Shown: piece after piece, positions 11,773-19,188 of the stretch | How the letters are laid out: the number at the start of each line of letters is the position of its first letter | Position numbering within the stretch: position 1 is the stretch's first letter | Assembly: GCF_009996735.1 (NCBI RefSeq) | Contig: NZ_JAACYI010000018.1 | Location: forward strand, 1 to 64,000 | Length of the DNA: 64,000 bases | Direction: 5' to 3' | Source of the DNA: Cellulomonas sp. APG4 | Lineage (GTDB): Bacteria > Actinomycetota > Actinomycetes > Actinomycetales > Cellulomonadaceae | Notes under the pieces: model-generated | What the model saw: only the letters and a program-made list of their open reading frames with translations | Databases searched by the model: none | What the model was told of the DNA's origin: nothing | Translations under genes and position numbers: made by a program

Positions 11773-12363
11773 TCACCGCAGCGGTACGAACCGGTAGCCG
11801 CCGTGCTCGGTGACCAGCACCGCGCCGTCCTCGCGACGTACCAGGCGCATCTCCCCGCGCACCGGGATCACCATGCGCCCGCCCGGCGCCAGCTGCTCGA
11901 CCAGCTCGACGGGCAGCTCGCGGGCCTCGGCCGAGACGAGTACACGGTCCCACGGGGCGCCGTCGGGGTCGCCCAGCACGTCCGGCCGCGCCGCCTCGAG
12001 CCGAGCCGCACCTCGACCGGACGGGTCCACGGCGGCGACGTTCGCGGCGCCCCAGCGCGCGAGGTCGGGCTCGAGCTCGAGGCCCAGCACCTCGCCATCG
12101 GGCCCCACGAGGTGCGCGAGCAGCGCCGTCGTCCAGCCCGAGCCGGCCCCGACGTCGAGCACGCGCGCCCCCGGGACCACCTCGAGCAGCTCGAGCATCG
12201 CGCGCGCCGTCGACGGCTGGGAGCTCGTCTGCCCGTGACCGATCGGCAGTGGCCTGTCCTCGTGTGCGCGGCGTCGCTCGCCCCGCGGCAGGAACCCGGC
12301 CCGCGGCGTCGTCGCGAACGCCCGCGCGACCCGCGCCCGCACGCCGTCGTCGGGCACCGTCAC
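11773..12363 (-). CDS. Protein-L-isoaspartate O-methyltransferase-like protein
   Basis: 196 residues. The N-terminal segment includes FATTPRAGFLPRGERR and PLPIGHGQTSSQPSTARAML, a clear Pcm hallmark where the Ser-rich loop contacts the isoaspartate substrate. The SAM-binding motif VLDVGAGSGWTTALLAHLVG follows, then VLGLELEPDLA and the post-motif LVEQLAPGGRMVIPV. It would methylate isoaspartyl residues in damaged proteins from SAM. Slightly shorter than typical Pcm (about 210-220) but motif-complete. It is convergent with the DUF368 gene (9 bp between stops) and divergent from osmC. The start is GTG at 12363; a second in-frame GTG two codons on is possible. Confidence 0.85.
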   Translation of the reverse strand: MTVPDDGVRARVARAFATTPRAGFLPRGERRRAHEDRPLPIGHGQTSSQPSTARAMLELLEVVPGARVLDVGAGSGWTTALLAHLVGPDGEVLGLELEPDLARWGAANVAAVDPSGRGAARLEAARPDVLGDPDGAPWDRVLVSAEARELPVELVEQLAPGGRMVIPVRGEMRLVRREDGAVLVTEHGGYRFVPLR

Positions 12364-12458
12364 AGCCGCCCCCTACGGATGCCCGGATGCCGCGTCCGGT
12401 CTAGCGTCGGGAGGGCCGCATCGCGGCACCACGTACCCGCCCGACACCTGGAGGACGC

Positions 12459-12896
12459 ATGGCCACGCGCACCGCACGGACCGCCTGGAACGGCACGCTC
12501 GCCGACGGAGGGGGCCAGGTCGAGCTCACGAGCTCGGGCGTCGGCACCTACGACGTCTCGTTCCCCAAGCGTGCCGCCGAGGACGCCGACGGCACCACGA
12601 GCCCCGAGGAGCTCGTCGCCGCCGCGCACTCGTCGTGCTACGCGATGCAGCTCTCGGCGCTCATCGGTGAGGCGGGCGGCACCCCGCACAGCCTCGAGGT
12701 GACCGCCGACGTCGAGCTGGGGCCGGACCCGGACGGCGGCTTCCACCTCACCGGCATCCGCCTGACCGTGCGCGGTGAGGTCGAGGGCCTCGACGAGCAG
12801 GGCTTCCTGGCCGCCGCCGAGGACGCCAAGAAGACCTGCCCCATCAGCAAGGCGCTCACGGGCGTGCAGATCACGCTCGAGGCCTCGCTCGCCTGA
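12459..12896 (+). CDS. OsmC/Ohr-family peroxiredoxin
   Basis: 145 residues. Two conserved redox cysteines are visible in AAAHSSCYAMQLS (about residue 59-60) and DAKKTCPISKAL (about 126), the OsmC pattern. The protein reduces organic hydroperoxides using thiols. The N-terminus (TARTAWNGTLADGGG) and SPEELVAAAHSSC are typical of the OsmC rather than the Ohr branch. ATG 12459 follows GGAGG with a 4-nt spacer. A TAGCGT at 12401-12406 upstream is a possible -10. It is followed by a strong hairpin terminator. Confidence 0.9.
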   Translation: MATRTARTAWNGTLADGGGQVELTSSGVGTYDVSFPKRAAEDADGTTSPEELVAAAHSSCYAMQLSALIGEAGGTPHSLEVTADVELGPDPDGGFHLTGIRLTVRGEVEGLDEQGFLAAAEDAKKTCPISKALTGVQITLEASLA

Positions 12897-12902
12897 CCGC
12901 TC

Positions 12903-12941
12903 GGTCCCGGCGCCGGCCCGCAACGGGTCGGCGCCGGGACC
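12903..12941. terminator. Hairpin terminator between convergent osmC and alcohol dehydrogenase genes
   Basis: The perfect 12-bp stem GGTCCCGGCGCC / GGCGCCGGGACC encloses a 15-nt loop that can itself fold. There is no T run on either side, as is common for high-GC actinobacterial terminators. It can serve both strands. Confidence 0.7.
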
Positions 12942-12973
12942 GGTGAGGTCTCGCGCGGGGACGTGCCGAGGGC

Positions 12974-14167
12974 TCAGGCCCAGGGGTCGAGCACGACCTT
13001 GATGCATCCGTCCTGCTTCTTCTGGAACGTCTCGTAGTACGCCGGCGCCTCCTCGAGCGAGGCCCGGTGCGTGCGCAGGTCGAGCACGCCCAGCGGGTCG
13101 TCCTCGCGCTGCGCGATCGGCAGCAGCTCCGGCAGCCAGTGCTGCACGTTCGCCTGGCCCATGCGCACCGTCAGCTGCTTGTCGAACAGCTCCATCATCG
13201 GCATCGGGTCCGCCGCGCCGCCGTAGACGCCCGAGAGCGACAGCGTGCCGCCGCGCGCGACCACCGAGATCGCGGTGTGCAGCGCCGCGAGCCGGTCGAT
13301 CCCGGCCTTGTCCATCATCGCGCGCCCCACGACGTCGGGGAGCATCGCCGTGACCTTGTGCGTCGCCTCGGCCACGGGCGAGCCGTGCGCCTCCATGCCG
13401 ACGGCGTCGATCACGGACTCGGGCCCGCGACCGTCCGTGAGCGCGCGGATCGCCTCGGGAAGGTCGTCGTGCTCACGCAGGTCGAGCACCTCGATCCCGT
13501 GGCGGCGCGCCATCTCGAGTCGCTCGGGCACCAGGTCCACACCGATCACACGACCGGCTCCGCGGTACGCCGCGACGCGCGCGGCCATCTGGCCGATGGG
13601 ACCCAGACCGAGCACCGCGACGGTGCCGCCCTTCGGGACGTTCGCGTACTCGACCGCCTGCCACGCCGTCGGGAGCACGTCGGTGAGGTACAGGTAGCGC
13701 TCGTCGGGGGCACCGTCGTCGGGCACCACGAGCGGGCCGAAGTCCGCGTGCGGCACCCGCAGGTACTGCGCCTGGCCGCCCGGCACCTGGCCGTAGAGCT
13801 TGGTGTAGCCGAACAGCGACGCGCCCTTGTGGTGCTCGCGCACCTGCGTGGTCTCGCACTGCGTGACCAGCCCGCGCGCGCAGTTGTGGCAGTGGCCGCA
13901 CGCGATGACGAACGGCACGATCACGCGGTCGCCGACCTTGAGGTCGGCGACCCCGGCGCCCACGGCCTCGACCACGCCCATGGCCTCGTGGCCCAGCACG
14001 TCTCCGGCGTCGATGAACATGCCCAGGGTCGAGTAGAGGTGCAGGTCGGAGCCGCAGATCGCGGTCGACGTCACCCGGATCACCGCGTCGGTGTCCTCGC
14101 GCACCGTCGGGTCGGGGACGGTCTCGACCGAGACCTCTTCGGTGCCCTGCCAGGTCAGTGCGCGCAT
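12974..14167 (-). CDS. Zinc-dependent alcohol/formaldehyde-type dehydrogenase (MDR family)
   Basis: 397 residues. The catalytic zinc ligands are in TAICGSDLHLY (Cys) and GHEAMGVVE (His-Glu). A structural zinc site is formed by the Cys residues of IACGHCHNCARGLVTQC. The Rossmann motif GLGPIGQMA follows. The long insert and the C-terminal DLRTHRASLEEAPAYYETF match glutathione-independent formaldehyde dehydrogenase-like or 2,3-butanediol-type medium-chain dehydrogenases; the substrate is not certain. ATG 14167 is chosen because GGAGG lies 6 nt upstream. The frame stays open upstream but without supporting signals. It ends at the hairpin shared with osmC. Confidence 0.88.
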   Translation of the reverse strand: MRALTWQGTEEVSVETVPDPTVREDTDAVIRVTSTAICGSDLHLYSTLGMFIDAGDVLGHEAMGVVEAVGAGVADLKVGDRVIVPFVIACGHCHNCARGLVTQCETTQVREHHKGASLFGYTKLYGQVPGGQAQYLRVPHADFGPLVVPDDGAPDERYLYLTDVLPTAWQAVEYANVPKGGTVAVLGLGPIGQMAARVAAYRGAGRVIGVDLVPERLEMARRHGIEVLDLREHDDLPEAIRALTDGRGPESVIDAVGMEAHGSPVAEATHKVTAMLPDVVGRAMMDKAGIDRLAALHTAISVVARGGTLSLSGVYGGAADPMPMMELFDKQLTVRMGQANVQHWLPELLPIAQREDDPLGVLDLRTHRASLEEAPAYYETFQKKQDGCIKVVLDPWA

Positions 14168-14394
14168 GTGGTGCCTCCGTCGACGTTCGCAGTCGCGGGC
14201 GTTCGATCCGCCCTCGCCCACTCTCCCCCGCCCACGCAGGTCCCGCACATGGACGACCGTCGACGCGAGCTGGCCGTTCCCACACCATGGTCACCCAAGC
14301 GTCGAACTCGGTTGGAGGGCCTCCCGCTCCCGGCTCGTTGGGGGGCGCGCCCTGACACAGCAACGCTGGGATCGCTCCGAAGGCCGCCTGAGCC
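14168..14394. other. Intergenic region at the left edge of the low-GC block
   Basis: This is the left part of a 309-bp gene-free stretch (14168-14476). It has a CTCGGTTGGAGGGC copy at 14307-14320 that recurs at 14970-14983 beyond the I36 gene. No gene or riboswitch was recognised. Confidence 0.4.
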
Positions 14395-14424
14395 TTGTGA
14401 CGGGTAGTCACAGGCTGCTATTTT
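14395..14424 (+). promoter_or_regulatory. Promoter with embedded palindrome upstream of the I36 gene
   Basis: TTGTGA (14395-14400) and TATTTT (14419-14424) are separated by 18 nt, a good housekeeping-type promoter by actinobacterial standards. A 6-bp palindrome TGTGAC-N5-GTCACA (14396-14412) overlaps the -35 box and spacer, so a repressor bound there would block transcription. The regulator is not identified. Confidence 0.6.
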
Positions 14425-14458
14425 GAGTTCCGGCAGGGCGGGGGCCCCGCCGGAACTC
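14425..14458 (+). promoter_or_regulatory. Bulged GC hairpin at the 5' end of the I36 transcript
   Basis: GAGTTCCG pairs with CGGAACTC, and the inner GCGGGG pairs with CCCCGC around a single G; five bases bulge on the left side. It begins just downstream of the -10 box, so it would form at the very 5' end of the mRNA, 19 nt before the start codon. It could stabilise the transcript or attenuate it. There is no T run, so an intrinsic terminator is unlikely. Confidence 0.5.
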
Positions 14459-14476
14459 TGACAGGGGGCGATTGGA

Positions 14477-14887
14477 TTGAAGGGTTGGCGACGGGGGGCA
14501 ATCCTCGCAACGGCCACCGCGATGTTGCTGGTGGGCACAGTCTCCGGAGCAGCGAACGCGGCCTTGAGTCAGTGCTCGAGCGGCAATTTGTGCCTTTGGC
14601 TGAGCAACGACTACAGCGGAGGCTTCGACCAGTCCACTGGGTACATCATCCTTGGGGCGGTATACAACAATCAGACGGACTCGGTTGCGTCGTATGGAAA
14701 CGTCAACTGTGCACAGTTTTTCGATCGACAAGATCTTACCGGTGAGAACATCTACTTCAGTCGTCCTGGAAGAGGCGGCACGTACCGAGATCCCAATCTT
14801 GGAAACGGCGGTGGATACGGTTCCACAGCTCACCTCCCCTGGAATCACAAGATTGGTTCGGCGAATTGGCGCACGTGTCCCTTCTAG
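14477..14887 (+). CDS. Secreted small protein, peptidase inhibitor family I36-like (beta/gamma-crystallin-type fold)
   Basis: 136 residues. The N-terminus has a clear signal peptide: basic MKGWRRG, a hydrophobic core, and cleavage after about residue 28 (ANA|A). The mature protein begins with CSSGNLCLWLSNDYSGGF, the pattern of I36 (SMPI-like) proteins, in which Cys-G-x-LCLW leads a Greek-key crystallin motif. Two more cysteines (NVNCAQFF and TCPF) could form disulfides. Gly/Asn-rich loops follow. The role may be inhibition of an extracellular protease or wall binding; family members are poorly characterised. The start is TTG, supported by AGGGGG 8 nt upstream. Base composition is visibly lower in G+C than in the flanking genes. 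Confidence 0.75.
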   Translation: MKGWRRGAILATATAMLLVGTVSGAANAALSQCSSGNLCLWLSNDYSGGFDQSTGYIILGAVYNNQTDSVASYGNVNCAQFFDRQDLTGENIYFSRPGRGGTYRDPNLGNGGGYGSTAHLPWNHKIGSANWRTCPF

Positions 14888-14994
14888 CGTGGAAAGCGGC
14901 CCTCACGGCTGAGACGCCAAGGCGCCCGGGCCGGGCACTGGTAGGTCCTGTTGAGAATCGTCGCCGACCCTCGGTTGGAGGGCGCGCTCGACTG

Positions 14995-15828
14995 ATGCGG
15001 GTGCCCGTGCTCCGAGTCATGATGTTGGCACCCATTCTCGCAGTTCTGTCAACTGGATGCTCAGATCCGGCCGATCATCCTCGGGAGGTCGATCCGGTTC
15101 ACGCGACACCGGAGATCCACGCGGATACCGGGGCGATTGTCCTGCCGGCGGATCGATATGCGCTATCGGCCGAAGAGGTCAACATTCTTGGTAGCGCCCG
15201 CGGGTTGGCGTTGTCGCGATGTGCGGCAGCCAAGGGGCTTGACCTCGGTTGGCAGCGGGTGCACTTTGAACCCGTGAGCGACCGACGCTATGGCGTGTGG
15301 TTTGAGCCAGAGGCCGAGCGGTATGGGTACGGGCTGCCGGTAGCGGAGCCCCCGAGCGAAGCGACACCGGCGCTCTCCGACGCGCAGCTAGCTGAGATCG
15401 AAGAGTGTGCCACGGAGGACGAGGTCGTGAGGGCCTTTAACTTCGAGGGAATCCGGCCCGGGTTCGACTATGCGGAAGCTATGACGGGACGCTTGAGCGA
15501 CGATGCGTTCGCCACGAGCGAAGGCCGGCAGGTCTTTGCGGAATGGGAAGAGTGCCTTGCCGAACACGGCCTCCAGCGCAACCCGTCTGTCAGCCCGACC
15601 AACATCAGGGGAACAAGCCTCGAACCTTCAGAGCAGAATATCCGCGTCGCTCTACTGGACGTGTCCTGCAAGGCCGAGGTGGACTTCGTCGCTCGTCTAG
15701 CCGCTATCGAGGCCGAGCTTCAAGCGCCGGTTATTGCTGAGCACCTTAGGGAACTCGAGGAGTGGCGCCAGGAGTATGACACGGCCCTGGACGCGGCGCG
15801 CACCTATCTCCGCGAGAACGCCGAGTGA
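14995..15828 (+). CDS. Putative lipoprotein of unknown function
   Basis: 277 residues from ATG 14995. The start MRVPVLRVMMLAPILAVLSTGC gives a lipoprotein signal with cysteine at position 22. The lipobox (S-T-G-C, with Leu at -4) is slightly off consensus. The mature part is acidic and soluble, with several cysteines (SRCAAAKG, IEECATEDE, WEECLAEHG, VSCKAEVDF) that could form disulfides, and a helical charged C-terminus. No family is recognised. The frame is open upstream to 14866, but only this start places a signal at the N-terminus. It overlaps the next gene by GTGA, so it is a member of the adaptor/ABC operon. Confidence 0.7.
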   Translation: MRVPVLRVMMLAPILAVLSTGCSDPADHPREVDPVHATPEIHADTGAIVLPADRYALSAEEVNILGSARGLALSRCAAAKGLDLGWQRVHFEPVSDRRYGVWFEPEAERYGYGLPVAEPPSEATPALSDAQLAEIEECATEDEVVRAFNFEGIRPGFDYAEAMTGRLSDDAFATSEGRQVFAEWEECLAEHGLQRNPSVSPTNIRGTSLEPSEQNIRVALLDVSCKAEVDFVARLAAIEAELQAPVIAEHLRELEEWRQEYDTALDAARTYLRENAE

Positions 15829-17039
15829 GCGTTCGGCGATCGACGGTCCGCCCTTGGTTGTGGTGGGGCGGGATGGGGCTCACCCTTCTCGTTGTCGGGT
15901 ACTTTGTCGGACAGTCTGTCACGTCGCCGTGGGCGCTTGCAGAGAAGAACGCGGAGAAGCCGGTGTTTGCCACCGCAACTGTGGTGACCGATACGCTGAC
16001 CCCGCCGTTGCCCGTCGCCGTCGGTAGTCTCTCTCTGGGTGCCGAATTCGACGTTCAATGGCCCGATGGGGCAGGGCGCGCCGTTGTCACGGCGACTGGC
16101 GCGGAGATCGGAGAGTCTACCCGCTCCGGAGAGGTTCTCATCGAGGTTTCGGGTCGCCCGATGATCGCCCTGGCTCTCCCATTTATGCTCTATCGCGACC
16201 TGCGACGTGGCGACAGCGGGCCAGACGTCCGAGCACTGCAGGGTGCTCTGGCAGAGCTCGGGCTATACCGCGGCAGGCTGGACGGCGACATGGGTCCACA
16301 AACTACGGAGGCGGTTCGGGCGCTTTACGTGCAAGCTGGCGCGTCGGCCCCGGTCACGGTTGCTCAGCCGCCCCCGAGCTCCGGAGAGCCTGACTCGGAG
16401 GCTGCGCAAGAGGTGACCGCCGAGCCGTCGTCCGGTGACGACGATCGTGTTGAGGTCGATCCTTGGCTCCCGGCCGAGGAGATCGTAGCGATTCCGAGTG
16501 GCTCCGCGACGGTCGTCGCCGGGAGCCCAGTCGGGGCGGTTCGGACGGACGCTGCGGCGCCGCTCATGACGCTCCGCACGACAGCACCTCACGTCACCTT
16601 CCGAGCGAGTGTGGCTGATGCGTCCGCCTTCGATGTCGCGTCCGACGTTGCGGTGACGAGCCTGGGTACCTCCCTTGTCGTTGCTGGGACAGTGACAGCA
16701 GTCAGCGACTTCCTTCCGGCGGGCGACGAGGACACGCCCCCGGGCTATGACGTGGTTGCGGGCCTCAGTGAAGTCCCCACCTGGGCTGATGGGAGCCGGG
16801 TGACCGTCACGCCTGGCGACCCGCCCCCGCCGCAACTCGGGCTCGTCGTTCCTCTCATCGCAGTGCGGGAAGATGACCGCGGCACTTACGTCCTGCGGTT
16901 GCCTCGGTCTGACGTCGAGCCAGGATCAGCCGAGTTCGAGCGAATCTCAGTCGAGGTCGCGTTGGCGCACGGTGGTCGGACTCTGATCACGGGAGCGCTC
17001 AGGGACGGCGACCAGGTCGTCGTGGCAGAAGCGCAGTGA
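15825..17039 (+). CDS. Membrane-anchored adaptor with a peptidoglycan-binding domain (efflux periplasmic-adaptor type)
   Basis: 404 residues. One N-terminal membrane anchor (about residues 10-33) is followed by an extracytoplasmic part. A PG_binding_1 domain lies at about residues 125-170: RRGDSGPDVRALQGALAELG then YRGRLDGDMGPQTTEAVRAL. An acidic Pro/Ser linker follows, then a beta-rich C-terminal half ending with GLVVPLIAVREDDRGTYVLRL and a final KOW-like strand set, as in MacA/HlyD-type adaptors. It is the extracytoplasmic partner of the ABC ATPase and permease downstream. The GTG start overlaps the lipoprotein stop (GTGA). A wall-binding module inside an adaptor makes sense in a Gram-positive cell lacking an outer membrane. 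Confidence 0.78.
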   Translation: MSVRRSTVRPWLWWGGMGLTLLVVGYFVGQSVTSPWALAEKNAEKPVFATATVVTDTLTPPLPVAVGSLSLGAEFDVQWPDGAGRAVVTATGAEIGESTRSGEVLIEVSGRPMIALALPFMLYRDLRRGDSGPDVRALQGALAELGLYRGRLDGDMGPQTTEAVRALYVQAGASAPVTVAQPPPSSGEPDSEAAQEVTAEPSSGDDDRVEVDPWLPAEEIVAIPSGSATVVAGSPVGAVRTDAAAPLMTLRTTAPHVTFRASVADASAFDVASDVAVTSLGTSLVVAGTVTAVSDFLPAGDEDTPPGYDVVAGLSEVPTWADGSRVTVTPGDPPPPQLGLVVPLIAVREDDRGTYVLRLPRSDVEPGSAEFERISVEVALAHGGRTLITGALRDGDQVVVAEAQ

Positions 17040-17710
17040 CCACCACGATCCGAGCGCGCGGCCTGTCCCGTACGTTCGAAGGGCGACCGCCCGTCCAGGC
17101 CCTCGCCCACGCGTCGCTGGATGTCGCAGCTGGTGAACGTCTCGTTGTCCTTGGCCCTTCAGGGTCGGGCAAGTCGACCCTCCTGAACCTTCTTGGCCTG
17201 CTGGACGCGCCTTCTTCTGGCTCGTACGCGATCCTCGGTGCGGAGTCCACCCGCATGCGCCAGCCCGACATCGACCGATTGCGGCGCGACGCCTTGGGAT
17301 TCGTGTTCCAGGCGTATCACGTTCTGGGTAACCGCACGGCCGCCGAGAATGTGGCGCTGAAGCTGAGGATCGCGAGGGTGCCCAGGGACGAACGTGACGC
17401 GAAGGTCGCCCGGGCTTTGGGGCTGGTCGGGCTCTCACACCTCACTCACGCCCTGGGTAGCACTCTTTCCGGTGGGGAGAAGCAACGGTTGGCCATTGCG
17501 CGGGCGGTGGTCAACGAGCCGCAGATCGTCCTCGCCGACGAACCCACGGGCAACCTTGACGACGCGAATGCGGATACGGTGCTCGGGCTGCTCGCGAGCC
17601 TGGCTCATACGGGTGTGACGGTGATTGTCATCACCCACGACTCGCGCACAGCAGCATGGGCCGATCGCGTGCTCCGTCTGGAGGCCGGTGTGCTGGACGA
17701 ACCGACGTGA
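17036..17710 (+). CDS. ABC transporter ATP-binding protein (MacB/LolD family)
   Basis: 224 residues, a single nucleotide-binding domain. It has Walker [14 protein letters not shown]-loop [13 protein letters not shown], signature [14 protein letters not shown], Walker [13 protein letters not shown] and the switch His in [11 protein letters not shown]. The EPTGNLD form is typical of the LolD/MacB/FtsE class, which works with FtsX-like permeases rather than with classical importers. GTG 17036 overlaps the adaptor stop. All motifs are intact. Confidence 0.93.
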   Translation: MTTTIRARGLSRTFEGRPPVQALAHASLDVAAGERLVVLGPSGSGKSTLLNLLGLLDAPSSGSYAILGAESTRMRQPDIDRLRRDALGFVFQAYHVLGNRTAAENVALKLRIARVPRDERDAKVARALGLVGLSHLTHALGSTLSGGEKQRLAIARAVVNEPQIVLADEPTGNLDDANADTVLGLLASLAHTGVTVIVITHDSRTAAWADRVLRLEAGVLDEPT

Positions 17711-18900
17711 TGTTGGGGAGCGTCCGCGACGACCTTGGCGACGTCCTCCTCGAGATCGACTCCCGCCGCGCCCGAGCCTTGCTGCTGGTCGCGGCTGTCA
17801 GCCTGAGTGTCGGCTCTCTCGTCGCAAGCGTAGGCGTCAGCACGACGGCCGCGGCGCAGATCGGAGCGGACATCGCTGCAGGAATGCTCAACGAGGTCAC
17901 ACTCACGCGCACACCCGGCGGTACGTTCGAGACTCCGCAAGGCGAGCTGTTCGACCCGGGTGCGGAGGCCAGGGCGGCAGCGCTGCCGATGGTCACCGCC
18001 GCGGGCCTCCGGATCGATGTCGAGCATGTAGTTGCGTCCCCGCGCCGTTTCCTCGGTGATGATCCGGTCACAGGCGTGCAGGTCTTCGGTGCGACATCCG
18101 GCTACCTGCACGCGGTGAGCCTCTCCGCCCCCACGGCGGGATGGATGTTCGACCGAGGAAGCAGCGCCGACGTCGCTCTGGTGGGAGCGTCCGCCGCGCG
18201 GGCCCTTGGGATAGGGGGCTCACCCGCTCGTGGCGACTACCAGATCCGTGTCGCCGGGCGGGTGCTGACGGTCGTGGGCACCCTCGACGCGAAGGGTGAC
18301 CGAAGACTCGATTCGACCATCATGGTCCCTTACGACGCTGCCGTGACGTGGTTGGGGGGAGACGAGGCTGCACGACTTGTCGTGCGCACCGAGGTGGGCG
18401 CCGGTTCGTCTGTCGCCGCCGTTCTACGGGAGGCGGTCGTCCCCTCCGCCCCTGCCACGGTCACCGCGTCCCGAGTCGTTGACCCGCTCGAGTTGCGCCG
18501 CGGCGTCCAGGAGCAGTTGAGTCGTCTGGTCGGTGCCGTCGGAGCGCTCTTGCTCTTTGTGACTGCCCTGCTCATCGCGAACTCCATGATCGTGTCCGTT
18601 GTCGCGCGCACGGCTGAGATCGGGCTCAGACGAGCGTTGGGAGCATCCCGTGCCGATGTCGTCCGAACATTCCTCTACGAAGGGGCCCTGGTGGGTGCAC
18701 TCGGGGGCCTCGGGGGAGCTGCAATCGGAACGTGGGCCGTGGTGGCCGTGGCCCACATGAACTCATGGACGGCTGTCCTCGACTCGCGAATACCAGTTGC
18801 GGCCGTCGCCATAGGGGTCGTTGTCGGACTGATGTCGGCGGGATATCCCGCCGCGCGTGCCGCGTCGATCCGACCTGCGGTTGCCGTTCGCGTGGAGTAG
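17710..18900 (+). CDS. FtsX/MacB-type ABC permease
   Basis: 396 residues. There is one hydrophobic segment near residues 22-45, then an extracytoplasmic domain of about 220 residues. Three C-terminal membrane segments follow (about residues 275-305, 328-350, 360-385). Between them lies TAEIGLRRALGASRADVVRTF, the standard FtsX loop (E-I-G-x-R-R-A-L-G-A), and the end reads YPAARAASIRPAVAVR, the MacB-type C-terminus. ATG 17710 overlaps the ATPase stop (TGATG); a GTG one codon earlier is possible. It completes an adaptor-ATPase-permease set of MacAB architecture without an outer-membrane channel. Codon use with T/A third positions continues to the stop. Confidence 0.9.
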   Translation: MLGSVRDDLGDVLLEIDSRRARALLLVAAVSLSVGSLVASVGVSTTAAAQIGADIAAGMLNEVTLTRTPGGTFETPQGELFDPGAEARAAALPMVTAAGLRIDVEHVVASPRRFLGDDPVTGVQVFGATSGYLHAVSLSAPTAGWMFDRGSSADVALVGASAARALGIGGSPARGDYQIRVAGRVLTVVGTLDAKGDRRLDSTIMVPYDAAVTWLGGDEAARLVVRTEVGAGSSVAAVLREAVVPSAPATVTASRVVDPLELRRGVQEQLSRLVGAVGALLLFVTALLIANSMIVSVVARTAEIGLRRALGASRADVVRTFLYEGALVGALGGLGGAAIGTWAVVAVAHMNSWTAVLDSRIPVAAVAIGVVVGLMSAGYPAARAASIRPAVAVRVE

Positions 18901-19176
18901 TCGGCCCCAGTCTGCTGATTCACTGTTGAGACATCACGACGTGTCATCAAGTCCTGCAGGAGCCCGGGCGCACACGCCGCGAGGCGGCGCAGGGCGCAGT
19001 ACACCGAGCGGTGTGGCGGACTTGCAGACTTCCCGCCCCGGCCATTCAGCCGCTCCCGCACCCGGTCCGTCGGCCCCATGCTCCCACTTGGGGGCGAACG
19101 ATGACGCAACCTCGGAGTTCCGGGTTCGCGGGTGTCGGTGGGCGGGACGTCCGGGAGGGCGGCGGGGGCGGCGTGG
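18901..19176. other. Intergenic region at the right edge of the low-GC block
   Basis: No supported gene. Composition returns to high GC over this stretch. No recombinase gene, tRNA or attachment-like repeat matching the left edge was seen. Confidence 0.4.
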
Positions 19177-19182
19177 CAGGAT
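19177..19182 (+). promoter_or_regulatory. -10-like hexamer of a leaderless start (FAD/Fe-S dehydrogenase)
   Basis: CAGGAT precedes the GTG at 19189 by 6 nt. The same bases include GGCAGGA, which could also act as a weak Shine-Dalgarno. Confidence 0.4.
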
Positions 19183-19188
19183 CGGCGC

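Noticed and set aside
14395-14412. The TGTGAC/GTCACA palindrome as a CRP site
   Set aside because: The spacing is 5 rather than the 6 of TGTGA-N6-TCACA read strictly, and it overlaps the -35 box as a repressor would. The regulator is left open.
14425-14458. The hairpin before the I36 gene as an intrinsic terminator
   Set aside because: It lies directly after a promoter, has no T run on either strand side, and no gene ends just upstream in that direction.
14866-14994. Upstream extension of the lipoprotein gene to 14866
   Set aside because: It would bury the lipoprotein signal 43 residues inside and overlaps the end of the I36 gene. ATG 14995 gives a proper signal peptide.
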